This document shows positions 47,686-58,729 of a DNA stretch of 64,000 nucleotides, piece after piece (position 1 is the stretch's first letter; each line of letters begins with the position of its first letter). The translations under genes and the position numbers were made by a program. Below the pieces are notes generated by a model, which worked only from the letters and a program-made list of their open reading frames with translations, made no database searches and was not told where the DNA came from. The stretch comes from Holothuria scabra (taxonomy: Eukaryota > Echinodermata > Holothuroidea > Aspidochirotida > Holothuriidae). The stretch lies in assembly GCA_037179385.1 (NCBI GenBank), contig CM074179.1:35551905-35615904 (forward strand), given 5' to 3'.

Positions 47686-49595
47686 AGCTAGAGTTTTGTG
47701 TTCTCATCAAAATGCTGAAACTGAGCCTCATTTAAGTCACTAACTCATCGAAGTGTGTACGTCCTGAAGGACTCATTGCTTTCGTAGCGTTTACAGAGGT
47801 ATTTGTTATCTAACCAAATAATAAATATCTTTTACATGAATCAGAATATTTAGAAAAAAATGTGTTAGCAAATTAATACATTTGGTCCTAAACATCACTT
47901 CTCCAAAGACGCCGATTGGAACAGCCTCCTCCTTTTTGGAATTAGACTATATATAGCTGATATGGTTGATCCTTTCACGAGTTAGACTCAGAGTGGCGAA
48001 CGAAGCAGAAGACCAATGAACTGATACCGACTGCATGTTCCGGGAATTGACTTGGACCGGCATGCTATGAAGTAATATTTGTAATTTCTACCGTTGGCAT
48101 TTTAGAAAGTTTATTATACGGGAGATGTTCACCACTGAGCGCTTACGACCAGATGCCATTAAAGCACGCACCCAGCCAGCTAAACGCATCTTCTCTTCGC
48201 AAGGACTATATGTTAATTTGACTATGACATCAATGGTGAAAGTAGTTGTAACTTGATTTCATTGGCTTTGATAAGAGAATGGACTGAAACTCGCAAAAGC
48301 TCGCAATCGTTGGTCGTAAGGTGGGCGGTCAACTTAAATTTCTCGCTCCATTTGTATGCGTTAACATTGGAAAAAATGAAATGCTGACCGCTTTGGCTGA
48401 AATGATTAAGTTGTTACATGAGCTTGAAGTAATGTCGTACAAAGAGAAATATGCATTTCGGTATTGGACCTGATTTTTCGTCTCTGTTTTTCTCATTTTC
48501 TCATTTGTCCAATACTATTCATCCATACATCCGGGTGGTATTGTTATATAAAACATATCATGCTATACGACGAATTATGAAACCAGGAAACAGAAATGAA
48601 CGGTAAATCCATTATTCAAATATACGAGTTGCAACAACAGATTGGGCATCGATCAAAGTAAAAAAGAAATCAATCCTGAAACAGTCATACACGTAACATG
48701 TTGGCTCATTTTTTATTATCATTAAGTTTCTCTCAAAGGAAAACGTACTTCATTAGCTGTTTTCGTCAAAGGAAACCCGCAACATGCCCATGGCAATACT
48801 GAACAACTGACATTGCAAGAACCACGATGGCCGGGACGGGGGTACATTAGTTACATAAATACGGATTAAAGATCCAGTTCAAGTTTGGTTTTAAATGCAG
48901 TTCAAATACTGGTGTGAGTCTTTCCCTTTAATTGCCTATTACGACAGGCAGGAAATAAAGTAGGCATATTCTACAACCCATTTACTCCAAAGTGTGAAGA
49001 GGAGGGATGAGGACTTTACCCCATCGCTTTCTTTTGTCTTAAGCTAGGAAAAGGAAATTTTATTGTCTTTGTTACTGTGCAAACTTGATAATTAGTTCGA
49101 CCACTTCAGAAATGAAGACGCACTCTGAAAACGGTAGACAACTTTATACACCGAACCGAAAAGAAATCAAAATTTTGACCATACGTTGGTCAAATATGAC
49201 CGAACTATTACTAAATTTGATCCAATAATAGTCAAAATGTATGGTTACGAATTAGTTGGTGCATAGTTGACTATTTTACTAGTCACAATTTTGACCTATC
49301 TTTTTTTAGATTAGGAGTTCACTAAATCGAATGTGTGCAAGAGACATGGAAAAGAGAGGCAACGGTTCGTGCCCTGAAACGGAGGAAAAGATATGAAGGG
49401 GGGGGGGGGGGTTGATACATACCATTGATTCATTCTGGTGAGAGGTATACATTTCAGTGCACAGGATACACGCCTGATGTAATGACTGGATAGTGCTAAC
49501 GCATTCCTTGTATACCTTCGATGTATAAGACGGATCCTTACCATCATTATACCAGCCAATCAAAAGTATACTCAGTGTACCGTTGAATGCGCACC
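47686..49595. other. Non-coding stretch
   Basis: No gene supported. At about 49170-49300 several TTTGACCAT / TTGGTCAAA / TTTTGAC motifs in opposite orientations hint at an old foldback element. A G tract at 49399-49410 is simple sequence. Confidence 0.4.
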
Positions 49596-50094
49596 TACAC
49601 TCAAAAACCCCAACGTTAATTTACCCAGGATAGGTGTTCTATTTACTCCAACATAAACCTGGTTAAATTTTCCATGAAACCTTATGTACTTAAATTGATG
49701 CAAATCCTGGTTAAACTAATCCAAATTCTAGCTGTAGTAAATAGGATTTGAGGCGTATTTAAACAAGGAAACATAACCAGGATTGTGTTGGAGTAAAAAG
49801 AACGCATACCCTTTCCAATTTTCGTACGTACATATGTATATAAGTCAAGAAAAGAAGAGTTCTTCCTTCCAATTAAAAGGAAATGTGATGTAAGTTAATT
49901 GAATCATGATGTTAATGTAATGATATTGTAAGTTGAATTAATTAGGTCGTAAATATTTGTAAGTATTATATTTATTTATTTTCCAACCTATGTTTTATAG
50001 ATATGTAGTATATATTTTCAAGATGGGAATAACGTTCTACCTCAAAAAAACGCGTTATCTTGGTTAAATTTAACCCCAGGGTTTTAAGAGTGTA
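49596..50094. mobile_element. Foldback-like MITE with TACACTC...GAGTGTA ends
   Basis: The left end TACACTCAAAAACCCC pairs with the right end, which reads in reverse complement TACACTCTTAAAACCCTGGGG followed by TTAAATTTAACC. Internally TTACTCCAACA..AACCTGGTTA (about 49645) is matched by AACCAGGATTGTGTTGGAGTAA (about 49777). Contains TTAAATTTA, ATTTGTAAGTATTATATTTATT similar to family B LINE 3' UTRs. No ORF. Confidence 0.65.
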
Positions 50095-50115
50095 AGAGCT
50101 CTAGTTTTTTAAGGT

Positions 50116-50286
50116 CAGTGGCGTAGCCACAGTAGGGGGAGTCGGTTAGACCCCCCCCCCCCCATGACCCAACCTTCCAATTCAAAAAGAAAAAAAACCT
50201 GAAATAGCGGTTTTCTCTCTCTTTCCTTTGACTTTTCCCTCATGTCGTGCCCCAACCCCCATAACAAAATCCTGGCAACGCGACTG
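50116..50286. mobile_element. hAT-like MITE, CAGTGGCGTAGCCA family, copy 1
   Basis: Ends CAGTGGCGTAGCCA and (reverse complement) CAGTCGCGTTGCCAGG. Flanks TTTAAGGT (50108-50115) and TTCAAGGT (50287-50294) match at 7 of 8, an 8-bp TSD as in hAT elements. The body contains a C tract and CCCAACCTT, GGTTTTTCTCTCT and CGTGCCCCAACCCC, shared in opposite orientation with 55994-56179. Confidence 0.82.
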
Positions 50287-50426
50287 TTCAAGGTACGTAA
50301 TTTTAATGCCGATACGCACTCGACAGCTCCGTTCAGCCAACAGCCATCCCGTTATATGTGATCTTTTCGCATGCCAGCATTATCCTTCTTATTTTTTCTA
50401 ATACCTTACCTTAGACGCCTTTCACA

Positions 50427-50451
50427 ATGTTAGGCAAAAGAAAGAGCCGCG
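50427..50451 (+). CDS. Candidate small basic protein gene, exon 1
   Basis: ATG TTA GGC AAA AGA AAG AGC CGC G (MLGKRKSR plus one base) is followed by a perfect donor GTAAGT at 50452. The ATG has A at -3. The sequence upstream (50310-50420) is somewhat richer in CpG. It joins in frame to 52377-52501 through a 1.9-kb intron that contains two MITEs (51317-51569 and 52032-52176). I do not recognise the product; the call rests on the ATG, splice sites and frame agreement. Confidence 0.4.
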
Positions 50452-51316
50452 GTAAGTTTTATTTATGTATTAATTTTATTTTTTTTTTAAATTTATAATG
50501 TTGTCAATCACATTTACAAAGACCTTCCAGAGTAACCATTTGCTGTCAAGAGTTACCCGTGAGCACACAAGGTGCACCCCCTGGGAATTCCCATCAAGAC
50601 TTGTTTCTTACTATGTACCTTAGCCGTAGTCCACAGAATGAATTATGCATTATCTTGTCTAGGCTAATACTTTTTTCATTTCCTGCAATGTTAGGAGGTT
50701 CACACTTTCAAACAAATACTACTTTAAATCTACTAATAGTAACACTCTGCTTTAACAGGTGCCTAAGGCAAAACTTTCAAAAACATTAGTACTAAGCAAT
50801 ACTATTCAGTGGAATGCTCTGCTTATTAATTAGGACATCAAAATGAGTAATTCAACAACCAAGTACTTTATCCTCAGCCTTTGGGGGAAAGGGGAAGGAT
50901 TGTCATTGTTCTAACATTTGCATGTTTCAACCTACTATATACTCCGTCATCAGGGCTGATTGTAGTTAGAAACTTGAATAGCAAAGTTTATTTTGAAATC
51001 ATATTATTTTAACATCATATTACACATTAATATTAACCAAAATATTCAAAAAACACAAAACTGGAAAATGTTTCTTCATTGTATAATTACAATGGCAATT
51101 CCAGGGCTTTCGTTTATCAATGGTTTACCTGTCTATACCGATTCGTAGTCTAGTCTAAACCATAGAACTGCAACCTTGTCTAAAGTAAAAAAAAAAGGAC
51201 TAAAGCACACTTTTCTGAGATTCTGTTTGATCATTTTAATAATCATTTCATGTAATGAGCATTTGCATGTACAGTTTTTCTTGTTAGTAAATGTAAACGA
51301 TTGAAGAGTAAATTAA

Positions 51317-51569
51317 AGGTAAAGAGCAGTCCACCCAAACTTATTTTGAAGAGAAAGCTAAATAGCACAATTTTCGTCTTATTTCTCTTCAAAGTATCTT
51401 TCTCTATCTTATGATTTAACTATTGCATACTCAAGGTAAACCAAGCAGTTATTTCCAGTAAATTTCAAATTTGAAGAGATAAAAACATTGTCACGTGACC
51501 CTCAACAGCCAATCATGAAACTGGACAGTCTACTACACTACCTCAATTTGGGACGACTGCTCCTGCCCT
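51317..51569. mobile_element. TTAA MITE, AGGTAAAGAGCAGTCC family, copy 2
   Basis: Begins AGGTAAAGAGCAGTCC, ends in reverse complement AGGGCAGGAGCAGTCGTCC, with TTAA on both sides (51313-51316 and 51570-51573). It aligns along its length with 8817-9082 (TATTTCTCTTCAAAGTATCT, AAGGTAAACCAA.CAGTTATTTC, AATCA.GAAACTGGA). Confidence 0.88.
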
Positions 51570-52031
51570 TTAAGTTATAAAGGTTCAGCAATCAAAGGTT
51601 GGGGCCTTTCTTCAGTAAAAGGGGAAGCTTCTTGAACCTCAGTCACAGGTCAAATTAAAATCAATTTGATTAAATCTGAACCAAATATAGTCAACCATTT
51701 TACAAAATTGTAGTTTCTGACGAAGAATGGTCCATTTTGGACTGAATTTGACCAATCCATTGCAAATGTTTTCTAAGAGGACAAATATTCTCACGCCAGA
51801 CAGTTCCAAAATTCCGACTTCATTACTTCTAGACCCTCTTTACTGTTCTAGAACAGTAAGAGCCTCCTGCCAAACCCCCTTTTGGGCAAGCACAAAATTA
51901 TTTCTTAACCTTTTGTAAGTTTCTCTTCATGTGGATAATCCCGGGAGTATATCCTAAAATCTGATATGTAATCACAGCATTTTTTGTACATACGGTCCTA
52001 GTATATCAAGTTGAACTGTAATATTTGGGGT

Positions 52032-52176
52032 GATGCGCACTGATTACCAAGAAATTTCCTAACTAGACAACGAAGCCATAATCCCTAACTTAATCCCTAA
52101 CCCGAACAAAGAATGCAATCAATACAATACAATCTCAAAAGCCAATCAAGAGACACCTTGTTAGACAGTGCGCATC
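52032..52176. mobile_element. GATGCGCAC MITE, copy M2
   Basis: The left end GATGCGCACTGATTACCAAGAAATTTCC and right end GACACCTTGTTAGACAGTGCGCATC form imperfect TIRs. The centre is CCCTAACTTAATCCCTAACCCGAACAAAGAATGCAATC. One of five family copies in the window. Confidence 0.85.
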
Positions 52177-52376
52177 CACCCGAATAATTTGAATTTGCCA
52201 CTAAAAGGGTTGCACCAATTGTGTATTTTGCTCACCAATATCAAAATATAAGGGGCGCGGGGATAAACATCATTGTCGTTCAGTTTACTGAAGTGGACGT
52301 CACACATCATCTCTTACTTTAAATTTAATATTTTGTCCCAATTCTGTCTAAAAATATATATATTTTTTTTTTTCAG

Positions 52377-52501
52377 AAATGTCCATGAAGAGAAAGCCGC
52401 CTTTCAAGAAATTCTCCGTAACTTCCGCAGTTTTTAGAGAAACCCCCAAGAAAAGAGACCATCAGAGTTTGGCCGAGGTTGTTAATTTTATTGCCTACTG
52501 A
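52377..52501 (+). CDS. Candidate small basic protein gene, exon 2
   Basis: A strong acceptor (poly-T tract ending TTTCAG at 52371-52376) precedes an exon that continues the frame of 50427-50451: codon 9 is completed as GAA, then MSMKRKPPFKKFSV, ETPKKRDHQSLAE and a stop TGA at 52499-52501. The predicted product is 49 residues, with about a third Lys/Arg, clustered as in nuclear-localised or DNA-binding proteins (inference). No domain is recognised. It could instead be an internal exon of a longer gene if a non-consensus donor near 52477 (GAG|GTTGTT) is used. Confidence 0.4.
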
Positions 52502-53557
52502 ACTCATTCCTTTTCAGAATGGAGAAATATTAATTGAAGAGGTCTTTCAGCTCATAAGTGTTTTGCATTACTAGCTGTTGAAAAAAAAGGTTTGAATATT
52601 TGTCAGGTAGACAGATTCCACGCACAGATGCTATGACTGTTATTTTCAACTTAACCTTGCACTTACGGAAAATCCGCCGTACCGTTTTTGTGAAAATACC
52701 AATTAAACTAGTACTCTCGTCAATTAGCAGACGCAGTCCAGTCGTCGTACATATCCTCATTGTGCATGATCGTTAATTCAATTTGGGATTCGCGCAAAGA
52801 GAAACCGTTCCCTCATAAGTCTAGTTTGACATCCCAAGGTACCACACATTTCCTGACCCCAACGAATTGGTCCAGGCAGCCAGGCGTGTATAGCTCAACC
52901 TTAGAATAAAGCACGTAAATGTGTAAACAGTACTAATGTTACACACTTAACAGTGTGGGCCATACCCGGTTCACGTTACCCTTAACTGAGCAGCGGGGCT
53001 ATTGGATGAAAGAGAGAAGCAAATTAACAACCAATAATGATTACTGAGGATAAGTTATTGGTACACGTTTTGGTTATCGTCGCCGTATATTTTTCTTCAA
53101 CTTTAAGCACTTTTTAAACTATGAATAGTCATGTACAGCGGAAATGCACTCTTCAATTGTAATCATTTAGTACTTTTAATGAACCTTCTTTGGTTTTTAT
53201 TTAAAAAAAGGAAATAATTTTTCCAGAGAAATTTCAAAACCAGCATTTTTTAGAGTGGCTCGTTGGTTCATAAAAATTCAACTTTTTACCCAAACTGTTA
53301 AGTTTCTTTTCACATACAAATGACAAATGGTCAAACTAAGACAATTCTCATATCCTACATACAAGCATGCACTGTTTTCTGAGTAAGTACTTAGCAGCTT
53401 CATTCGGTTTTCAAAAAATCGTCATCAAACACTTTTCCAAATTATGCACAAAACCGTTTCAAGTCAGGCCACGACAAAATTTAAAATTTTAACTTTTACC
53501 GTAAATATTGGATAGGAAACTTGACTGATGATGTAATCATAAGCATTTTCACGTCGT
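52502..53557. other. Non-coding stretch
   Basis: Unique-looking sequence with no supported exon, RNA gene or transposon end. Confidence 0.4.
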
Positions 53558-53919
53558 ATCACTCCCAAATCAAAAGAGTGAACTTAGTCACTCTTTGGTA
53601 GAGTGAAAAGTGTGAATTCACTCCATTAGAGTGATAATTCACTCCAAGAAGATTGAAATTCACTCCAAAAAGAGTGAAATTCCCTTAAAACGAGCGAAGT
53701 TTCACTCTTGATGGAGTGCCCACAGTGATCGCTCTTAAAAAAGAGTGATCATTGCAGGCACTCGTGGAAGAGTGAATTTTCCCTCTTCCTGTAGTGAACT
53801 TCACTCTTTTTGGAGTAAATCTCACTCTTCTTGGAGTGAGTTATCACTCTAATGGAGTGAATTCACACTTTTCACTCTATCAAAGAGTGACTAATTTCAC
53901 TCTTTTGATTTTAGAGTGT
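53558..53919. mobile_element. Foldback element built from CACTC/GAGTG motifs, copy 1
   Basis: A long imperfect palindrome of about 360 bp. The left arm AATCAAAAGAGTGAACTTAG, then CACTCTTTGGTAGAGTGAAA, GTGTGAATTCACTCCATTAG, is mirrored by the right arm in the order ATGGAGTGAATTCACAC, CACTCTATCAAAGAGTGA, CACTCTTTTGATTTTAGAGTG. Over 20 GAGTG or CACTC words occur. Ends CACTC..AAATC / GATTTTAGAGTGTA. A second copy is at 55674-55985. Strong hairpin potential; no ORF. Confidence 0.85.
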
Positions 53920-53948
53920 AATACATGCCCACTAACACTTTCATGAAA

Positions 53949-54287
53949 AGGTTTGTTCTCTCACCAAAAACTACACCTTTTGTAGTAGTTCACAGAAATT
54001 CTCTATTTCAGCTCTTTGATTGGCAGCTTGTTCAATCAATGCAGAGTAGCAAAAGTTTATATTACACATCATGGACTGTGTTTTGAGTGTTTTGATTACA
54101 CCAAGTAGTTCCATTTGTTGCAACTCCCAGATATACATACACATTGAGCCATTCTACATCAACCCTGAAGCAATAAACTAACATTGTGTCAGACTGGATG
54201 AGAATGTGAACTCTAGACAATTGTGGGAGGGACTGAAGTAAGAAGTTTAGGAGAATTTATACTGTTTGGGGTAAGAGAATTAGACCT
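53949..54287. mobile_element. TTAA-type MITE, AGG..TTCTCTCACC family, copy 2
   Basis: Begins AGGTTTGTTCTCTCACC, ends in reverse complement AGGTCTAATTCTCTTACCCCAAACAGTA, matching the termini of 3967-4271. The flanking TTAA has decayed. It lies 42 bp beyond the scramblase stop codon, in the presumed 3' UTR of that gene. Confidence 0.7.
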
Positions 54288-54328
54288 TTTAGTTATCGAT
54301 ATATGAGCCATTTTAAGCCGGGTGACAT

Positions 54329-54541
54329 TTATCGTAGTTCATTTGCATTGACTGGAGTACCTTCAAAGAACATAAAATCAATCAGGAATACCGCCCCCAA
54401 CAGAGTGGCCTTTACTTTCACATCGAGATCCATTGGGAAAGCAATTGAAAAATTATCAGCTTTGGTATACAACTCTTGGATGTGTCCTGCCCATTGTTTG
54501 CTGATCTTACCAATCTGTTGCGAATCGTCAAATGTCATCAC
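54329..54541 (-). CDS. Phospholipid scramblase-like gene, terminal coding exon
   Basis: On the minus strand an acceptor (TTCTTCGATTCCAG at 54542 onward) leads in phase 0 into 70 codons ending with TAA at 54329. The product reads GKISKQWAGHIQELYTKADN, then FPMDLDVKVKATLL and GAVFLIDFMFFE. This is the C-terminal part of the scramblase domain: the ISK.W.G motif, the DADNF-like segment with acidic residues that in known PLSCR proteins includes the calcium-binding region, and the single C-terminal membrane-spanning helix. A nine-residue hydrophilic tail follows. The upstream exons should lie at higher coordinates on the minus strand; none was identified in the window. The clean splice site and open frame argue for a real gene rather than a processed copy. 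Confidence 0.85.
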   Translation of the reverse strand: MMTFDDSQQIGKISKQWAGHIQELYTKADNFSIAFPMDLDVKVKATLLGAVFLIDFMFFEGTPVNANELR

Positions 54542-55673
54542 CTGGAATCGAAGAAAAATTTTAAAATGTTTCATTATGAGACAACGGTTCACTGCAGTTA
54601 TGAAATGACATTGCTCTTCAAACAGACTTCTTGTAAAACCAGGGGCCTAACCAGTGGCCATGCAGGGGGAAGCTTGAACCCCCAGACGCCCCCAAAACAG
54701 GTAGGAAAATCGCAGCCCACGTCAGCTCAACTAGTACAAAATCGGGAAACCTCTTGAGCCTTGTGCCCCGGACGGTCAGAACTGGTTACGTCCCTTCGTA
54801 AAACCATAGTTATTATACCTTTCCCTGGGTGGGAAACTCCTTACGTACACTGTGTATGCCCAGATGTATAAACTGTACGTACGTTTACATTTTTTGTAAG
54901 GTGCGTCCGTAACTGTCCGTAAAAGCATGTTGAGCTCTTCAAAAATGTTCATCACGTGACTCTGAAGATGCACACGATCGATCGGTAGAGCCTATGGCTG
55001 CATTGAGTGATGTACTGTTTCTGCTGGGAAGTGAAATTAAAGTTGACCCAAGGGCTAAAAGGCAACTACAAAAGGCCTCCTAATCAGTCGGTTTTTAAGA
55101 TTTTTGAATAAACGAAGAAATCCTTTATTCCCGGGTTTCATTCCTCTTTTTAAGCGTAAAATGCTGGTTCCGAGGCCTGGCGTTTCGAGACCTTTGCTGA
55201 GGACATTTAGCATGCCCTACATGCTTATCATACCGCAGTCAGTGTGCGGTATATGGGCAAAGTAGACCTACTAAAGTAGACCTACTTTATTACGCTAGGT
55301 GGGCTTCCTAAAATTTTGTACGACCATAGTTACTGATAAATATTGTGTAATACACTCGTTTGATGAACCGTTTCACTCGTTTTATAAAATGGTTTAATCC
55401 ACCTAGCCTAACGTTATACAGTGCGATTTCTACGTGCTTCGCAATTTCGCGGAATTGTTGAGTGTGCTTACCAAGTTACTGTTGCTAGCGCAGCCTTCGA
55501 TTGTCCCGCCGTTTTAGTTTGGATAAAGTTATTTTCGCTTTACGGCCGTTCTCATTTAGGACAAAAATCTTAATCAAACCGTTCAACCATTCTTGCTCCA
55601 CTACCCATTGAACAGTTAGTGTTTGCAACACTAGGCAGGTAGAATAAACGCGAAACATGCAGTGATATTGCTT
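54542..55673 (-). other. Presumed intron of the scramblase gene
   Basis: No further scramblase exon recognised here. It contains a region (about 54640-54800) resembling transposon-derived sequence (GGGGGAAGCTTGAACCCCC) but without verified ends. Confidence 0.4.
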
Positions 55674-55677
55674 TGCA

Positions 55678-55711
<34 letters not shown>

Positions 55712-55985
55712 CAAGAGTGATATCTCACTGGTTAGAGGAGTGAAAGATATAAGGTTCACTCCAAAAGAGCGAAAATCAACCCCAAGAAGAGTGAAATTCA
55801 CTCCAAAAATGGAAACTTTCACTCTTGAGAGAGTAGAAAAAGTGATCCCTGTAGGCACTCATTAAAGAGTAAAGTTTCACTCTTCTTGGAGTGGGCGTCA
55901 CTATATTTACAATTTAACACTACAATGGAGTGAATTCACACTCTATTTTAAGTGATTTAGTTTACTCTTTTGATTTTAGAGTGTA
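55674..55985. mobile_element. Foldback element built from CACTC/GAGTG motifs, copy 2
   Basis: Matches copy 1 through CAAGAAGAGTGAAATTCACTCC, TTTCACTCTTGA, GTAGGCACTC, TTCACTCTTCTTGGAGTG and ATGGAGTGAATTCACAC, ending CTCTTTTGATTTTAGAGTGTA. The left end has an A tract of about 30 (55680-55709) in place of the AAAATCAAAA of the TIR, apparently a slippage expansion. Confidence 0.82.
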
Positions 55986-55993
55986 CCTCTCCA

Positions 55994-56179
55994 CAGGCGC
56001 GTAGCCAGGATTGTGTCATGGGGAGGGTTGGTGGTGTCATGGGGGTTGGGGCACGATATGAGGGGAAAGTCTAAAGATAGAGAGAAAAACCGTTATTTTA
56101 GGTGTTTTTTGCTTTGCAAGGTTGGGTCACGTGAGGGGGGGTTCTAACCTCCAAAACCCTCCCCCTGGCTACGTCACTT
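55994..56179. mobile_element. hAT-like MITE, GCGTAGCCA family, copy 2 (inverted relative to copy 1)
   Basis: Ends CAGGCGCGTAGCCAGGA and (reverse complement) AAGTGACGTAGCCAGGGGG. Flanks CCTCTCCA (55986-55993) and CCTTTCCA (56180-56187) match at 7 of 8, an 8-bp TSD. It inserted immediately next to the foldback element that ends at 55985. Confidence 0.82.
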
Positions 56180-56187
56180 CCTTTCCA

Positions 56188-56490
56188 TGTTTGGTTTTAA
56201 AGTAATTTGATAACCTCACTTTGGCAAAAGAAAAGTACACTTTCAAATTCAAAGTAGAAAGAAGTGTCAATTCAGCATGTAAAATATATGCTTATTAACA
56301 TTGAAGAAGTATACCATGGAACAATCACTGACAATTGAATAAAGTAACAATGTGTAATTCATCCGAAATTCGATCTTACTGTAAGGAAGTTCAAATGAAT
56401 CAAGTTTGTAGAGTAACATTCCTATATGAAATCAGAAAATCACTGTTAATGGTACGTGATATTGGAAAAGGGTCCCATATTTTCAAAAAT
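56188..56490 (-). other. Non-coding stretch in the presumed intron
   Basis: No exon or repeat recognised. Confidence 0.35.
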
Positions 56491-56494
56491 CGCG

Positions 56495-56735
56495 TGTTTG
56501 GTCTGGCGGTAGAGCATCCGCCTCTCACGCGGAAGGCTCGGGTTCGATTCCCTGATCGAGTCATACCAAAGACTCTAAAGGGTGAACCTACTGCCGTTGC
56601 GCGTGATGCTCCGCATTAGCAATGGAGTAGGAAAAACAAGCCAGTGAGCCACAACTGGAAAAAATGCCGTGGTCGGTTCGACTTGAACCAATAGGTTGGA
56701 AACTAGGTCGTAAAACTCCATCTAACTTAATCTAA
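56495..56735 (+). mobile_element. tRNA-derived SINE, copy 2 (best preserved)
   Basis: The head has an A-box GGTCTGGCGGTAGAGCATC, an anticodon arm CCGC-CTCTCAC-GCGG (anticodon CTC, Glu-like) and a B-box GGGTTCGATTCC, so it carries an internal Pol III promoter. The body follows with ACCTACTGCCGTTGCGCGTG, GGAGTAGG, AACAAGCCAGTGAGCCAC and GGTTGGAAACT, ending near CTCCATCTAACTTAATCTAAC. No long A tail is seen. Confidence 0.85.
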
Positions 56736-57950
56736 CCCATATTTGCAAAATACGTTCTCTTTATCCATGCATTGATAGTTGATTATAACATTGTAATAAA
56801 ATACGTCATAAAATACGTAAATAATTAATGTATCAAGGAAAGGGACAAAGAAGCGCACAAACATTGAATATCGATCCTGTTGTCTTTTTCGGATGATATG
56901 CAATCCGATAAACTCGGATAACGTTATGGGCGATATATTGTAGAATATATAAGCATGTTGCTATATATAAATGCACCTCCAGCAGTATATTCGATAGCCT
57001 CACTTGCACAATAGAAAATTGAGGCTAAAAACTCAAAATAAAACGACGAATAAACTCAGCATGAGGATGTTAAAGATCCCACTGCACCGAAAGGCAGTAA
57101 AAATATACCGGGTATACTCACACGAAAGTCGACATTACCAGTACCCTCACAGATACAGCAGAGACCTCGAATCTTTAACAGTGGCCTAAAATTGGCGTCA
57201 AGGACTTCAAAATGAGAATTCCAAAGTCTACCGCTGTTTTTGAGATAAGTGAAAGAAGTTAAAAGGGGAATGCATTCACGAAAACTTGAACTAGTTAGGT
57301 AGACTATCTTATATACTTTATGATGGGCTATTCAGAGTCATGTGACGATTCATTCAAGTCCATAGCGGGTCCAGGTACTGAAGTGAAAAAGATATTGGTC
57401 CAGGGAAAACATTTACTTTATGCGGAGGGCCAAATGTTCAAAAACTCGAAAACAAGCTACAAACTCTTTCAGAACAATATTATGAGGTATGGGTGCAGAA
57501 CTGAAATCACTTACGATGTGCGTGTGTGTTTCTTGTTTGTTTTGTTTTGTTTTGTTTTTGCTTTTTAAGTTCCTTTTCCACTTTTAAACTCAAATTAATT
57601 TTCATCTCCAAGTAGAACCTTCGTGTACTTTCTCTCAACTTGACAAATCTATTTAGCCAAATTTGAAGTGTCTGTTATTGCTACCCATGGACATTATGTT
57701 GCCAAGCTATATGTTTATGTAGTTACGGTTCTTTCACCTCTCGATAGGAAACCACAAGTGACTTTCAACCTCTACCAATTGCAATCACGCAAGTCTGTTA
57801 ATGTGAAACGTGTCGGTTACTCCTACTTTTAGGATACTCTGTATAGCATGATGCACTTTCTATAGGTTTTCGAAGTTTTCTCTCTGGAGACCTCAAGCAA
57901 TAGGAGTATTCTTGTCAAAACGATTGAGGTATATACGAAATATGAAAAAT
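56736..57950 (-). other. Non-coding stretch
   Basis: No supported gene. Contains a (TTTTG)n run at about 57536-57560. Open frames at 57004-57189 and 57320-57568 show no domain or splice support. Confidence 0.35.
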
Positions 57951-58165
57951 GTCGATTTAGTCCTACGTTGAGATATCTTATTATCTGAGGGTCGAGTTTT
58001 GACTAGGACATTAAATGAACTTTAACTTCTGCTTAAAACAATAGGGCTCTTCCCTTCAACACGGAAAATCTAAACAGCCTACCTAAAATGAAGTGTCGTT
58101 TATTCCTATCTTGAGAAAATGTGTTTACAACCATGCAGCGTCACAAACGCACAGACACACACGCA
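57951..58165. repeat. Highly diverged third copy of the satellite element end
   Basis: TTTTGACTAGGACATTAAATGAACTTTAACTTCTGC...AATAGGGCTCTTCC follows the layout of the 145-bp unit, and is followed by TATCTTGAGAAAATGTGTTTAC, GCGTCACAAACGCACAGACACAC, the GTGTCACA plus CA-run end. The DR1 motif is lost. Confidence 0.5.
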
Positions 58166-58365
58166 CAAGACATCAACATCGCATTGATTCTTCGTCAACC
58201 TACGCCAAGGAATCACTATGTTTGCTTCCTACGAATAACACAAGATTTTGGCAGTTAAATTGGTCACGGTTACAGGGTGAACAAGCTTTGTTTTCCCTTC
58301 GAAAACAACGTACAGCACAATGTTTAAGCGTTGTTGTAATACCCCGTGTCAAATTTCTCACCATG

Positions 58366-58593
58366 AATCGGTTAGATGGAGTTTTACGTCCCAGTTTCCA
58401 ACCAATCGGTTCAAGTCGAGCCGGCAACGGCCTTTTTCAATTGTGTCTCACTGGCTTGTTTTCGTACTCCATTGCTTATGCCGAGCCCCAAGAACAACGG
58501 TAATTGGTTCTTCGGTATGACCCGGCCAAGACTCGAAATCCCTACCCTTCGACTGCAAGTCTGATGCTCTCACCACTTACCATGGACTATAAA
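58366..58593 (-). mobile_element. tRNA-derived SINE, copy 3
   Basis: On the minus strand: A-box-like GTGGTGAGAGCATC, anticodon arm with ACTTGCAGTC, degenerate B-box GGGATTTCGAGTC, then the common body (GGGTCATACCGAAGA, GCAATGGAGTACG, AACAAGCCAGTGAGACAC, GGTTGGAAACTGGG, AAACTCCATCTAAC). The anticodon stem differs from copies 1 and 2, so the head may have a different tRNA origin. The open frames at 58093-58520 are non-coding readings across it. Confidence 0.8.
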
Positions 58594-58729
58594 TACAGTC
58601 GGTCAATTTCTCATCATGAGAGAAGAACACAACGTGTTCTGCAGGCATACAAGCTTATTGCTGGCCTCATGTAAATCTTTAATGTATAGGATGAAAAATG
58701 TGGTGCGAAAAATCATAAGGTGGACAGGT

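Noticed and set aside
54303..54608. 101-codon plus-strand ORF opposite the scramblase exon
   Set aside because: Shadow of the real minus-strand exon, which has the conserved protein motifs and splice site.
58093..58564. Plus-strand ORFs of 62-136 codons
   Set aside because: They overlap a minus-strand SINE and the end of a satellite element copy; no conserved domain.
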